This document shows positions 53,249 to 62,172 of a stretch of DNA of 64,000 bases, one piece after another (position 1 is the stretch's first letter; every line of letters starts with the position of its first letter). The stretch is taken from NCBI RefSeq assembly GCF_029212575.1, contig NZ_JARGPK010000088.1, positions 1 to 64,000 on the forward strand, given 5' to 3'. The position numbers were made by a program, and so were the translations under genes. The stretch comes from Antarcticimicrobium sp. GTDB lineage: Bacteria; Pseudomonadota; Alphaproteobacteria; Rhodobacterales; Rhodobacteraceae. Under the pieces are notes generated by a model. It was not told the DNA's origin and searched no databases. It was given only the letters and a program-made list of their open reading frames with translations.

Positions 53249-53311
53249 CGTAGGGCGGGCTGAAGCCCGCCAACCAAACCTTAACAATGGCGGGCTGAAG
53301 CCCGCCCTACG
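53249..53311. repeat. Paired inverted palindromic repeat (BIME-like)
   Basis: The left arm starts CGTAGGGCGGGC with a TGAA centre (53249-53272), and the right arm ends GCCCGCCCTACG (53288-53311) in the opposite orientation, with 15 bases between them. Each arm is itself a palindrome. The right arm equals, in reverse complement, the unit at 14214-14237. It lies between two convergent genes and could act as a bidirectional terminator or mRNA stabiliser. Its TAG is the stop codon of the MFS gene. Confidence 0.85.
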
Positions 53312-54545
53312 CCAGCCGGGCGCCCAGCGGGCGTTCGCGCACCGGCAGGTGGACAATGGCGCTGAACGCCCCCACGCCGACGCCGATCCACCACACGACG
53401 GTGTAATCGCCAAAGGCGTCGTACATCCGCCCGCCCAGCCAGACCCCCAGGAACCCGCCGATCTGGTGGCTGAGAAAGACGATGCCGTAAAGCGTGCCCA
53501 TGTAGCGCAGCCCGTAGATATGCGCGACCAGCCCGCTGGTCAGCGGCACGGTCGCCAGCCACAACGCCCCCATCGTCACCGAAAAGATCAGCACCGAAGC
53601 CGGGGTGATCGGCGCCAGGATGAAGGCGGCGGCAACCACCGTGCGGCCGGCATAGATGCCCGCCAGCAGATATTTCCGGGAATAATACTTGCCCGCCCAT
53701 CCGGCCATCAGCGTGCCGCCGATATTGGCCGCCCCGATCAGCGCGATGGACACCGCCCCCAGCGCCGAGGTGGTGGTGATGCCGATCCCGTGCAACAGGC
53801 TGCCGGGCTGGATCGGGCCGCACATCTCGGTCACGAAGGCGGGGAAATGCGCGGTGATGAAGGCCAGTTGATAACCGCAACTGAAAAAGCCGAGGAAGAT
53901 CAGCGTATAAGAGGGATCGCGGAGCGCCTTGACCAGGATCGCCCCCATCGTTTCCTCCAGGTCCGCCCGGCTGGCGGGGGCCGGCACGCGCATCAGCGGC
54001 AGGGTCAGCACCAGCGAAAGGATCGCCACCGCGAAGACGAGGAAGGTGCTCTGCCAGCTCAGGAAACTCATCAGCCCTTCGGCCACCGGCGCGCCGACCA
54101 TCTGGCCGAGGCTTCCGGCGGCGGTGGTGATCGCCAGCGCCATCGAGCGTTTCTCGTCCGAGGCGGCCCGCCCGACCACCGCCAGGATCACGCCGAAGCC
54201 GGTGCCGGCAATGCCGAAGCCCACCAGCCAGGCATAGAGCTGCATCTCCATCGGAGTGGTCGACCAGGCGGTCAGAACCATCCCCGCCGCATAGGTGAGC
54301 GCCCCCATCACGATGGCCCTGCGGTCGCCGATCTTTTCGGCGATGGCTCCGAAGATCGGCTGACCGATGCCCCAGGCCAGGTTCTGGATCGCGATGGCCA
54401 TCGAGAACTCGGACCGGGCCCAGCCGAATTCCCCCGCCACGGGGAGCTGGAACACCCCGAAAGAGGCGCGGATCGCGAAACTGACCATGATGATGATGCA
54501 ACCGACAACCAGAACCGGGGTCAGCGAGGCGGAAGGGCGGGTCAT
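53307..54545 (-). CDS. Major facilitator superfamily transporter
   Basis: A 412-residue carrier with 12 predicted helices. It begins with VLVVGCIIIMVSFAIRASFGVFQLPVAGEFGWARSEFS, typical of monocarboxylate-porter or oxalate/formate-like MFS. It has IFGAIAEKIGDRRAIVMGAL as motif A and GYQLAFITAHFPAFVTEMCG in the second half. The substrate is unknown. The stop codon lies inside the palindromic repeat at 53249-53311. A GGAG precedes the ATG at 54545. Confidence 0.88.
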   Translation of the reverse strand: MTRPSASLTPVLVVGCIIIMVSFAIRASFGVFQLPVAGEFGWARSEFSMAIAIQNLAWGIGQPIFGAIAEKIGDRRAIVMGALTYAAGMVLTAWSTTPMEMQLYAWLVGFGIAGTGFGVILAVVGRAASDEKRSMALAITTAAGSLGQMVGAPVAEGLMSFLSWQSTFLVFAVAILSLVLTLPLMRVPAPASRADLEETMGAILVKALRDPSYTLIFLGFFSCGYQLAFITAHFPAFVTEMCGPIQPGSLLHGIGITTTSALGAVSIALIGAANIGGTLMAGWAGKYYSRKYLLAGIYAGRTVVAAAFILAPITPASVLIFSVTMGALWLATVPLTSGLVAHIYGLRYMGTLYGIVFLSHQIGGFLGVWLGGRMYDAFGDYTVVWWIGVGVGAFSAIVHLPVRERPLGARLA

Positions 54546-54566
54546 GGACAGGCTCCGTGGGCAGGG

Positions 54567-54626
54567 TGCGTCACACTTACGCAGGGGGGTGGGGGCGTCA
54601 AATCAGGAATTGATGGACGTTACGTC
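54567..54626. promoter_or_regulatory. Dyads in the MFS-zapE divergent spacer
   Basis: TGCGT-N7-ACGCA (54567-54583) and the palindrome GACGTTACGTC (54616-54626) lie in the 153-bp region between the divergent MFS and zapE starts. The first has the same arms as the dyad at 28810. They are candidate operators, with no further support. Confidence 0.3.
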
Positions 54627-54698
54627 AGGAACATTGATGTATTCGCCCCCCATGTACCCTGCTTTTCAACCCCGCCGCCGCACGCTATGGCTGCGCCC

Positions 54699-55766
54699 AT
54701 GGCCGATGTGATTTCCCTTTACAACGACCGGATCGCGCAGGGCATTCTGCACCACGATCCCGCGCAGGAGGCTGTCCTGCCCGAGTTGGAGCGCATCCGC
54801 GCCGCCATCGCGCAACCGGCCAAGCGGGGTCTCTTTCGCAAACCGCCGCCACCGCCGAAGGGGCTCTACCTTTGGGGCGGGGTCGGGCGCGGCAAGTCGA
54901 TGCTGATGGATCTTTTCGTCGATGCGCTGGAGGGCGCGGCGGTGCGGCGGGTGCATTTCCACGCCTTCATGCAGGAAATCCACGGGGCGATGCACAAGGC
55001 GCGAAAGCAGGGGGTTGAGGACGCGCTTGCCCCCGCCGCGCAGGCGGTGATCAACAGCGTCAGGGTGCTGGCCTTTGACGAGATGCAGATCACCGACATC
55101 ACCGACGCGATGATCGTGGGGCGCCTGTTCGAGGCGCTGTTCGAGGCCGGCGTGGTGGTGGTGACCACCTCCAACCGGATCCCCGACGACCTTTACAAGG
55201 ACGGGCTGAACCGGCAATTGTTCCTGCCCTTCATCCAGCTGATCAAGCAGCGGATGGAGGTGCGCGAACTGGCCAGTCCGAACGATTACCGCCAGAACCG
55301 GCTGGAGGGGGCGCCGGTCTATTTCACCCCGATCGGCCCCGAGGCACGCGCGGCGATCCGCGCGGTCTGGACGGATTTCGCGGGCGGTCCCGGCGCCGAA
55401 CTGGCGCTGGAGGTCAAGGGCCGCCGCGTGGTGCTGCCCGAGTATCGAAACGGGGTGGCGCGGGCGAGCTTTTATGACCTGTGCGGCCATTACCTCGGCC
55501 CGGCCGACTACCTCGCCATCGCCGGGGCGGTGCGGGTGCTGATCCTCGAGGATGTCCCGCGCCTGTCGCGCAACAATTTCAACGAAGCCAAACGCTTCGT
55601 CACCCTGATCGACGCGCTCTACGAGGCAAGGGTGCGGCTGGTCTGCTCGGCCGCTGCCGAACCGGAAATGCTCTATGTCGAGGGCGAGGGCGTGTTCGAG
55701 TTCGAACGCACCGCCAGCCGCTTGCGCGAGATGCAGGGCAAGGACTGGGGCCAGGACGCAGGCTGA
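54699..55766 (+). CDS. zapE: AFG1-like ATPase / cell division protein ZapE
   Basis: A 355-residue P-loop ATPase. It begins ADVISLYNDRIAQGILHHDPAQEAVLPELERI. Walker A is GLYLWGGVGRGKSMLMDLF near residue 64, followed by VHFHAFMQEIH, Walker B LAFDEMQITDI, and VVVTTSNRIPDDLYKDGLNR. ZapE interacts with FtsZ under stress in E. coli; mitochondrial AFG1 helps degrade proteins. The start could be 54699 or the ATG at 54687. Confidence 0.93.
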   Translation: MADVISLYNDRIAQGILHHDPAQEAVLPELERIRAAIAQPAKRGLFRKPPPPPKGLYLWGGVGRGKSMLMDLFVDALEGAAVRRVHFHAFMQEIHGAMHKARKQGVEDALAPAAQAVINSVRVLAFDEMQITDITDAMIVGRLFEALFEAGVVVVTTSNRIPDDLYKDGLNRQLFLPFIQLIKQRMEVRELASPNDYRQNRLEGAPVYFTPIGPEARAAIRAVWTDFAGGPGAELALEVKGRRVVLPEYRNGVARASFYDLCGHYLGPADYLAIAGAVRVLILEDVPRLSRNNFNEAKRFVTLIDALYEARVRLVCSAAAEPEMLYVEGEGVFEFERTASRLREMQGKDWGQDAG

Positions 55767-56259
55767 TCCCCGATCCCGCGCCCGCTCTTTTTCTGGCCGG
55801 CAATACTCGGCCTTATGTATCAAACGCACCAAGAAACCGGAATCCCTGACCGCCGGTTTTCGCTATCCTGCACCCATGCAGGATAAGTCGATAGATGGCG
55901 CGCTTAGCAGAGAGGTGAAAAACGGAGTGGCTGACCATCGGAGGAGACTGACCATGGCGGTTTCCGACAACTCAAGGGGCGCTATCGCTCTGGCCACCGA
56001 CGGAGCGCACGCCACATTGAAAGCGGTGGCTTTCATTGGCCCACTCAGAGACTGGATCCGGTTACCCCAGAACCGGAAGATCACATGCGCGGATTCCGAC
56101 GTAGTACAGTACCGTCGGTGTCTATGGCGATGCTTTGTCGATGGCATTCATGCCATTAACAACGCCGGGGAAGATCTACAGCGTCAGTTCGCTCGATCGC
56201 CAGATCAGCTTCTGGTCGAGCTTGGCCATCGCGATGACACAACGCAAGGCTCCGGTGTC
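55767..56259. other. Decayed intergenic DNA without a recognised gene
   Basis: About 490 bases follow zapE. One plus-strand frame stays open through it, but the translation (for example MAVSDNSRGAIALATDGAHATLKAVAF) matches nothing I recognise until it enters the IS3 remnant. Base composition looks less GC-rich than the genes on the left. A perfect hairpin lies at 55864. It may be fragments of insertion elements. Confidence 0.5.
55864..55885. other. Perfect 9-bp hairpin
   Basis: TATCCTGCA-CCCA-TGCAGGATA is a perfect inverted repeat with a 4-base loop about 100 bases after zapE. No T-run follows. It could end or process the zapE transcript, or be the end of a mobile element. Confidence 0.5.
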
Positions 56260-56493
56260 AACGGTCTCAACAAGGCCGAGCCGGTCCATCGTCAGGGCCA
56301 GTGGCGCAACATGCAGGACCTGGAAATGGCCACCCTCGGATGGGTCGACTGGTTCAACATCCGGTGCCTGCTCGGGCCCATCGGAAACATACCGGCAGCT
56401 GAGGCTGAAGAGAACTTCTATGCGCAGCGCGACCTGCTCAATATGGTAGCGTGAAATGAAGCTATAGGTCTCCGGCAAAACCGGGGCGATTCA
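56260..56493 (+). mobile_element. IS3-family insertion sequence remnant (transposase C-terminus and right end)
   Basis: The plus frame to the stop at 56454 reads NGLNKAEPVHRQGQWRN, then LEMATLGWVDWFNIRCLLGPIGN and IPAAEAEENFYA, which match the C-terminus of IS3-family OrfB transposases. The DDE catalytic core and OrfA are missing. TCTCCGGCAAAACCGGGGCG (56469-56488) followed by ATTCA resembles the right terminal inverted repeat of such elements. It is a nonfunctional relic. It lies at the border between the housekeeping segment and the amidase operon. Confidence 0.8.
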
Positions 56494-56649
56494 CCCCAGC
56501 GGTCAGTAGCGGACCAAACCCTGAACAGAGCGAACTAACAAACGCGGACTCTACGGGGAGCACGTCACCTCGGGACGCGCCCCAACCGACGGCAAGCCGC
56601 GATCAGGCGGTCGTCATGTCCTGACCTGCCGAAACGTTTCACAAACCCA

Positions 56650-57249
56650 CTATGCGTCGCCCATTTTGCTAAGAATGCTCTCGGCATTGATTATGGACTG
56701 CGCGATTTCAGTCGTTGTCGTTCTCTTCGTCATCGCCTGCTTGCGGATCAGGTCGTAGGCGTCGCGTTCGGTAATTCCGCGATGTCGCATCAGGATGAAT
56801 TTAGCGTCGTTCACCTTTTGCACGTTGTCGAGTTTCTCGCGGACCTTCTTCAACTCTTTCTTGAAGCGAAACTGCTCTTGCTGGTACCGGCGGGCCATCA
56901 GCATGCTGCTGAGGACCCCGGCGGCGCGCACCGGCTTTGTAAGGACCGCGTGGGCACCGATCTCGAAAATCACATCCAGAACAGACGGGTTTTCATAACC
57001 AATGATCGCGATGATCGTCGGCGCCTTCTCGTTGCTGTTGAGGAAAGAGGTCAGGCGTTGGGCGCTTTGATCCGTGACATCCAGGAAAACCAGATCGAAT
57101 TTGTCAGGCAGGGTTCTGGGCAACGGCCACATGTGATCAAAATGGCAGCCAATCCGGTTCACCTGTTGCAAGAGTTCGTCAGCACTCCTGTCCCGCGGGT
57201 GGACAACCAGCGCATGGAGGTCGCGAAGATCCTGAATCGGATCACTCAT
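56650..57249 (-). CDS. amiR: Amidase operon antiterminator AmiR (ANTAR)
   Basis: A 199-residue regulator, close to the 196 of Pseudomonas AmiR. Residues 1-125 are a response-regulator-like fold without the usual phosphoacceptor pattern (FDLVFLDVTDQSAQRL). A coiled coil follows (FRFKKELKKVREKLDNVQKVNDAKFILM), then the RNA-binding ANTAR domain RHRGITERDAYDLIRKQAMTKRTTTTEIAQSII. In Pseudomonas, AmiC holds AmiR silent until an amide binds. It overlaps the amiC end by 8 bases and is the last gene of the operon. The 150 bases after it hold no gene. Confidence 0.93.
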   Translation of the reverse strand: MSDPIQDLRDLHALVVHPRDRSADELLQQVNRIGCHFDHMWPLPRTLPDKFDLVFLDVTDQSAQRLTSFLNSNEKAPTIIAIIGYENPSVLDVIFEIGAHAVLTKPVRAAGVLSSMLMARRYQQEQFRFKKELKKVREKLDNVQKVNDAKFILMRHRGITERDAYDLIRKQAMTKRTTTTEIAQSIINAESILSKMGDA

Positions 57250-58402
57250 TCTTGCGTCCACCTCCAACCACCTTGAGTGTGCGGAAACTCCAATCGTGAA
57301 TGGTGGGAAAGACCAGGTAGGGATCCGGCTTGATGGCGCGGCGCACCTTGGCCTGTATGACAAACTCCCCTGCCTCATTCACCTTGGCAATGCACGACCG
57401 AAGATAGGTATGGTTGTTGTCCGGGTCGATCTTGATCAGCCCCTGGGGCGCGTCAAAGCTGGCGCCCAGCAAGACCTCACGCAGAGACTCGGTGTCGATC
57501 TCCCCGGTTTCCTCCAGCGCGGCGGCAAACAGATGGACCTGACTGTACGCCGCCTCGCACCCGCTTGTCACATCGACGGTCGAACCGAACTTTGCCCGGT
57601 ATGCTTTGAGAAAACTACGGTTCGCAGGCGAGTTGATCGCGCGGAAATAGGGCGCGGCTGTAATGTGACCCGCAGAAGCTTCACAACCGATGGCTTCTAT
57701 CTCCCCTTCGTTCATCGTAAGGCTGGCAATGGGGCACGTCCGCCCGTCCCCACCTGCGGTGTGGTAGGCCTTATAAAACTCGATACATCCCTGTCCGACA
57801 ACCGTGGAAAAAATCACGTCCGGCTTTTTGTCCATGATGTCATCGATCACCTCCGAGAAATCCGCCTGTCTGGCCTCGAGGTCGAAATAGACCTCGCCCA
57901 GCACTTCGCCGCCGCCCTGGCGCAGCACGTTGCGCATCACGCGGTTGGACTCTCTGGGGTAGATGTAGTCGGAGCCGACGAAATAGAACCGGTTGCCGTA
58001 GGTATTCATGAGATAGTTCGCCAGCGGCACGCTGTTCTGGTTCGGGCACGCACCGCCATAGATGACGTTGGGGGAATACTCGAACCCCTCATAGAGGGTG
58101 GGATAGAAGAACAGGGCATTGCGGCGCTCAACCACCGGGAGCACCTCTTTGCGCGAGGAAGACATGTAGCACCCGAAAATCACGCCGATCTTGTCTTCGA
58201 CAATCATTTTCTCGGCCAGTTCCCCGTATTTCCGTGTCACCGACGCCGGATCGTAAGACACCGGTTGGATCGGAATCCCGCGCACCCCGCCTTTCGCGTT
58301 GATCTGGTCAATGGCCAACAATGCCCCGTTCAACTGCGACCGCTCGATGATCGACGTCACCCCGGTTTCCGAGAAAAGCAGGCCGATTTTCCAACTCTTC
58401 AA
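57242..58402 (-). CDS. amiC: Amide sensor AmiC
   Basis: A 386-residue type I periplasmic-binding-fold protein without a signal peptide, so it is cytoplasmic. It begins MKSWKIGLLFSETGVTSIIERSQLNGALLAIDQINAKGGVRG, and continues with IFGCYMSSSRKEVLPVVERRNALFFYPTLYEGFEYSPNVIYGG. The length equals Pseudomonas AmiC (385). AmiC binds acetamide and releases AmiR for antitermination. It overlaps amiB by 4 bases and amiR by 8. Confidence 0.95.
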   Translation of the reverse strand: MKSWKIGLLFSETGVTSIIERSQLNGALLAIDQINAKGGVRGIPIQPVSYDPASVTRKYGELAEKMIVEDKIGVIFGCYMSSSRKEVLPVVERRNALFFYPTLYEGFEYSPNVIYGGACPNQNSVPLANYLMNTYGNRFYFVGSDYIYPRESNRVMRNVLRQGGGEVLGEVYFDLEARQADFSEVIDDIMDKKPDVIFSTVVGQGCIEFYKAYHTAGGDGRTCPIASLTMNEGEIEAIGCEASAGHITAAPYFRAINSPANRSFLKAYRAKFGSTVDVTSGCEAAYSQVHLFAAALEETGEIDTESLREVLLGASFDAPQGLIKIDPDNNHTYLRSCIAKVNEAGEFVIQAKVRRAIKPDPYLVFPTIHDWSFRTLKVVGGGRKNE

Positions 58403-59556
58403 AGATCTTTTCCTTTTTCCGAAGCCTGCCGAAATGAAACCGCATCATCTCGATACTCAGCCGAGAGTTTCACAATGGCACTTCCTTCCGGAGGGGAGAA
58501 ATCACCATGGTCCCCCAAAAGGTAGCCGGCGAGGGGAAACTCAAGATAGCGACGCATCGAGCGGCGCAGCCCGCGCGCCCCAAAGCGCTTATCATACCCT
58601 TTCAATGCGATGAAGTCCCTGACATCCGAAGACATCTCCAGCCAGAGACCGTGTTTCTTAAGCCGCCGGTTCAGGCGCTGCAACTCCACATCGACAAGAT
58701 CCGGCATCTTGCTGCTGTCGATCCAGTTGAATGTATCAATGTGATCTATTCGATTGACCAGTTCCGGCGGAAACCGTTCGAGCAGCGACCGCATGACAAT
58801 CTCATGTGCGCGTTCGCTTCGTTTTTTGGTCCCTCCCCCCGACATCCGGGACAATAGCCCCCGAACGCCCGTCGCGCGTTCATCCAGCATCATCAGCTCG
58901 CGCGCGCCAAGGTTGGACGACATGAAAATCAGGCTGTTCCTGAACGAATAGGTCCGTTCCCCCGACGCGACCGTGAGCAGGCCGTTGTCGAACACGTTCA
59001 TGAGGGCGAGGACCACCTCGTTGCTGGCCTTTTCCAACTCGTCGAAAAGCACCAGACCCGGAAGGTTTCGCGTTCCCTCGATCTTTTCCTGATCGAGGAT
59101 GGTGGTGCCTTCCTTGGACCCGACGTATCCCGGCGGCGCGCCGGTGATCGCGGCGGCATAGTGTTCCTGCGAGAGCGTGTTCATGTCGACCCGGCAAAAG
59201 GCATCCGCGTCGCCATACATGGCGCGCGCAATCGTGCGGACGGTTTCCGTCTTGCCGACGCCGGTCGGCCCGCAGAACAGAACCGAGGCCAGCGGTTTGC
59301 GCGGATCGCCGATATCGACCCGGACGACCTTGAGAATTTCCAGTACCTGCTCGATCGCCTCATCCTGCCCGATGATGGATGCACGCAATTCGTCTTCTAT
59401 TCTCTGAAGGTCGAAGGAAAAGCGCGACGCAAGCGCCTGCACAGGGCCGGCCCGGCCGTCACCCCGCGACGCGGTTCCGGAGTTTTCATCAGAAAGCGCC
59501 GCGGCGAGTTTCTCCTGCCGCTGCCTGTCATGCATCCGATCCGTCAAAAAAGGCAT
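58399..59556 (-). CDS. amiB: AAA+ ATPase AmiB
   Basis: A 385-residue ClpB/ClpA-like AAA+ protein. Walker A is FCGPTGVGKTET (about residues 94-105), the pore loop is GAPPGYVGSKEG (about 139-150), Walker B is LVLFDELEKA, and the sensor 2 region is DKRFGARGLRRSMRRYLE. It matches AmiB of the amidase operon, proposed to assist the amidase or channel. The start at 59556 is preceded by GGAGAA; the ATG at 59571 has no ribosome binding site. Confidence 0.9.
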   Translation of the reverse strand: MPFLTDRMHDRQRQEKLAAALSDENSGTASRGDGRAGPVQALASRFSFDLQRIEDELRASIIGQDEAIEQVLEILKVVRVDIGDPRKPLASVLFCGPTGVGKTETVRTIARAMYGDADAFCRVDMNTLSQEHYAAAITGAPPGYVGSKEGTTILDQEKIEGTRNLPGLVLFDELEKASNEVVLALMNVFDNGLLTVASGERTYSFRNSLIFMSSNLGARELMMLDERATGVRGLLSRMSGGGTKKRSERAHEIVMRSLLERFPPELVNRIDHIDTFNWIDSSKMPDLVDVELQRLNRRLKKHGLWLEMSSDVRDFIALKGYDKRFGARGLRRSMRRYLEFPLAGYLLGDHGDFSPPEGSAIVKLSAEYRDDAVSFRQASEKGKDL

Positions 59557-59623
59557 GTATTCTCCTGCCATTGAGAGGGGGCCGGGGCGGTTACGAACAA
59601 CCGCCCCGGTCCGTTGCGCCGTT

Positions 59624-60667
59624 TCAGTCGGCTTCTTTTTCCTTGGCGCCGGTCGGAAGGCCTCCGACCGGGCAGCATGCGACGCCGACGGTCGTGCGCG
59701 TGAACGATTCGACCTGCTCTCGGGTCTTCTCGGCATCGTTGACCCAGTTGCGATAAAACTCGAACGGGCATTCCGCCACGCCCTTGTCGCCGTCGCCCGA
59801 GGCGTGGATGCCGGTATAGCCGCGGTGCAGCAGCTTGAAGAGGTGGTTCTGCGACTGGTCGTTGGCCCGCGCGTCGCGGATTTCCGGGATCGAAAGCTGG
59901 GCATACTGGATGCCCATTTCCTCTTCGCCGCATTCGCCCAGCGTGCGGCCGTCGAACCCGATGATCGCCGAATGGCCGAAGTAGCTGTAGACACCGTCGA
60001 ATCCGGCCGCGTTGGAAACCGCGACATAGGTGTTGTTCGCCCAGGCCATCGCCTTGGCCATGATGACCTGCTGCTCCTTGGCGGGGTACATGTAGCCCTG
60101 GCAGCGCACGATGAGTTCCGCCCCCTTCATGGCGCAGTCGCGCCAGATCTCGGGATAGTTGCCGTCGTCGCAGATGATGAGGCTGACCTTGAGCCCTTTC
60201 GGCCCCTCGACAACATAGGTCTGGTCGCCGGGATACCATCCTTCGATCGGGTTCCAGGGCAGGATCTTGCGATACTTCTGAACGATTTCGCCCTTGTTGT
60301 TCATCAGGATAAGGGTGTTGTACGGGGTCTTCTTCGGGTGTTCCTCGTGGCGCTCACCGGTCAGGGAAAACACCCCCCAGGTGTTGGCCTTCCGGCAAGC
60401 CCGCGCAAAAACCTCGGTTTCGTCGCCTGGGATATTCGCGGCCGTTTCCATCATCTCGTCGGCGTCGTACATGATCCCCTGGGTGCTGTATTCGGGGAAA
60501 ACGACCAGGTCCATGCCCGGCAGCCCCTGCTTCATGCCGATGATCATGTCCCCGATCTTTTCGGCGTTTTCCATGACCTCGGCCTTGGTATGCAGCCGGG
60601 GCATCTTGTAGTTTACGACCGCGACGCCAACCGTGGTGTCGCTGCTTGAAATATCGCCATGTCTCAT
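59624..60667 (-). CDS. amiE: Aliphatic amidase
   Basis: A 347-residue nitrilase-superfamily enzyme, almost colinear with Pseudomonas AmiE from [27 protein letters not shown] on. The catalytic set is Glu59 (FPEYS), Lys134 (KYRKILPW), Glu142 and Cys166 ([12 protein letters not shown]). It hydrolyses acetamide, propionamide and similar short amides to acid and ammonia. It is 46 bases downstream of urtE and 67 upstream of amiB, with no terminator seen between. Confidence 0.97.
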   Translation of the reverse strand: MRHGDISSSDTTVGVAVVNYKMPRLHTKAEVMENAEKIGDMIIGMKQGLPGMDLVVFPEYSTQGIMYDADEMMETAANIPGDETEVFARACRKANTWGVFSLTGERHEEHPKKTPYNTLILMNNKGEIVQKYRKILPWNPIEGWYPGDQTYVVEGPKGLKVSLIICDDGNYPEIWRDCAMKGAELIVRCQGYMYPAKEQQVIMAKAMAWANNTYVAVSNAAGFDGVYSYFGHSAIIGFDGRTLGECGEEEMGIQYAQLSIPEIRDARANDQSQNHLFKLLHRGYTGIHASGDGDKGVAECPFEFYRNWVNDAEKTREQVESFTRTTVGVACCPVGGLPTGAKEKEAD

Positions 60668-60713
60668 GTCTTTTCCTTTCCCGTTGGGTTGATTGGTGAA
60701 GTGTCCTGATCGG

Positions 60714-61415
60714 TCAGAAGGTCAGGTGTTTCTCGACGAGGTCGTCAGTCAGCTCATCCGATTTTCCGGTCAGAACGACCCGCCCCTTGTCGAGCAGGAG
60801 AAATCGGTCCGACGCCGATCTTGCGAACGGCACGTTCTGCTCGACGAGGATAATGCCCAGCCCACGTTCCTGATTGAGCCAGACGATCGCATCCTCGATC
60901 TGCTTGACGATGTTCGGCTGAATGCCCTCCGTCGGCTCGTCGAGGATGAGAATCTTGGGGTCCATCGCAAGCGCGCGCGCGATGGCCAGTTGTTGTTGTT
61001 GACCACCGGACAAGTCGCCCGCGCGGCGAGAGATGAATTCCTTGAGGATCGGGAACATGTCGAACAGGTAATCGGGGATGTCCCGACTGCCGTCAGTCCT
61101 GGCGAACGTTCCCATCACGATGTTTTCACGCACCGTAAACTGAGGGATGATTTCACGTCCCTGCGGGATATAGCCGATCCCCAGCCGCGATCGCTGCGGC
61201 GTGGAAAGGCCCAGGATCTCCCGCTCACCAAAGGCAAGACCGCCGTCGCACCGGTCGGTCAACCCCATGATCGATTTCAGCAGTGTCGTCTTGCCGACGC
61301 CATTGCGCCCCAGGACCGCGAGGAACTCGCCCTGTTGGAGATCGAAGGAAACGCCCTGAAGGACCGGGCTTGTGCCGTAGTAGGAATACAGATCTCTCGC
61401 TTTCAGGTTTTCCAT
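60714..61415 (-). CDS. urtE: Urea/short-amide ABC transporter ATPase UrtE-like
   Basis: A 233-residue ABC ATPase. Walker A is [16 protein letters not shown], the family mark is [24 protein letters not shown], the signature is [17 protein letters not shown], and Walker B is [13 protein letters not shown]. The ATG at 61415 is 2 bases after the urtD stop; a TTG at 61421 overlaps it. In this operon the cargo is likely a short amide, though urea is possible. Confidence 0.9.
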   Translation of the reverse strand: MENLKARDLYSYYGTSPVLQGVSFDLQQGEFLAVLGRNGVGKTTLLKSIMGLTDRCDGGLAFGEREILGLSTPQRSRLGIGYIPQGREIIPQFTVRENIVMGTFARTDGSRDIPDYLFDMFPILKEFISRRAGDLSGGQQQQLAIARALAMDPKILILDEPTEGIQPNIVKQIEDAIVWLNQERGLGIILVEQNVPFARSASDRFLLLDKGRVVLTGKSDELTDDLVEKHLTF

Positions 61416-61417
61416 GC

Positions 61418-62146
61418 TCAATGCCCCAGATACGCTGTCTTGACGTCTTCATTGGCCTCGATTTCTTCGATCGTGCCTTCGGCCAGCATCGCCCCGCGGT
61501 TCATCACGATGATCCGGTCGGCCACTGTGCGGACAAAGGACATGTCGTGCTCGACCACGATCAGCGTGTGGTTGTCGCTGAGAGATCGAAAGATTTCCGC
61601 GGTGCGTTCGGTTTCCTGGATGGTCATGCCCGCCGTCGGCTCATCCATCAGGATCAACTTGCTGTCCTGCGCGATCAGCATGGCGATCTCGAGCCACTGC
61701 GTTTCGCCATGTGAAAGGTTTCCGGCCATTTCGTGCCGCTTGGCACCGAGATTGACCCGGTCGAGGATCGATGCGGCCTCGCGGGCGTCGGTCAGGGAAA
61801 GCCGGGTGAGCGCGTTCCACATCCCCGGTCGCCTGGACCTGGCAACCGACAGGTTTTCGTCGACCGTCAAATTCTTGTACACCGAGGGCACCTGGAATTT
61901 CCGGCCAATGCCCAGCCGTGCCCTGCGAAACTCGAGCATTTGCGAAATTTCGACACCATTGAGTTGAATGGACCCGTCGGTTGGCTGCGTCTTTCCGCAG
62001 ATCAGGTCCAGCGTCGTCGACTTCCCCGCGCCATTTGGACCAAGCAGGCAAAGGATTTCACCCTCTTGCACCGAGAAACTGAGGCCATCCACGGCACGAA
62101 GCCCGCCGAATTCCACTTGCAGATCCGTAACTTGCAGTTGTTCCAT
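61418..62146 (-). CDS. urtD: Urea/short-amide ABC transporter ATPase UrtD-like
   Basis: A 242-residue ABC ATPase. Walker A is GPNGAGKSTTLDLICG, followed by GIGRKFQVPSVYKNLTVDENLSVA (UrtD type). The signature is NLSHGETQWLEIA, a variant of LSGGQ, and Walker B is LILMDEPTAGM. The ATG at 62146 follows GGAGCAG. It is paired with urtE and the two permeases. Confidence 0.9.
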   Translation of the reverse strand: MEQLQVTDLQVEFGGLRAVDGLSFSVQEGEILCLLGPNGAGKSTTLDLICGKTQPTDGSIQLNGVEISQMLEFRRARLGIGRKFQVPSVYKNLTVDENLSVARSRRPGMWNALTRLSLTDAREAASILDRVNLGAKRHEMAGNLSHGETQWLEIAMLIAQDSKLILMDEPTAGMTIQETERTAEIFRSLSDNHTLIVVEHDMSFVRTVADRIIVMNRGAMLAEGTIEEIEANEDVKTAYLGH

Positions 62147-62172
62147 GAGTTCTGCTCCTGCCTTTGACGGCG

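Noticed and set aside
53349-54686. Plus-strand frame open upstream of zapE, giving an 805-residue protein
   Set aside because: It lies opposite the MFS gene and translates to Arg/His/Gln-rich sequence with no family match. The zapE homology begins at 54699.
55675-56454. A 259-codon gene overlapping the end of zapE
   Set aside because: Only the last 65 codons match a known family, the IS3 transposase end. The upstream part matches nothing and overlaps zapE in another frame.
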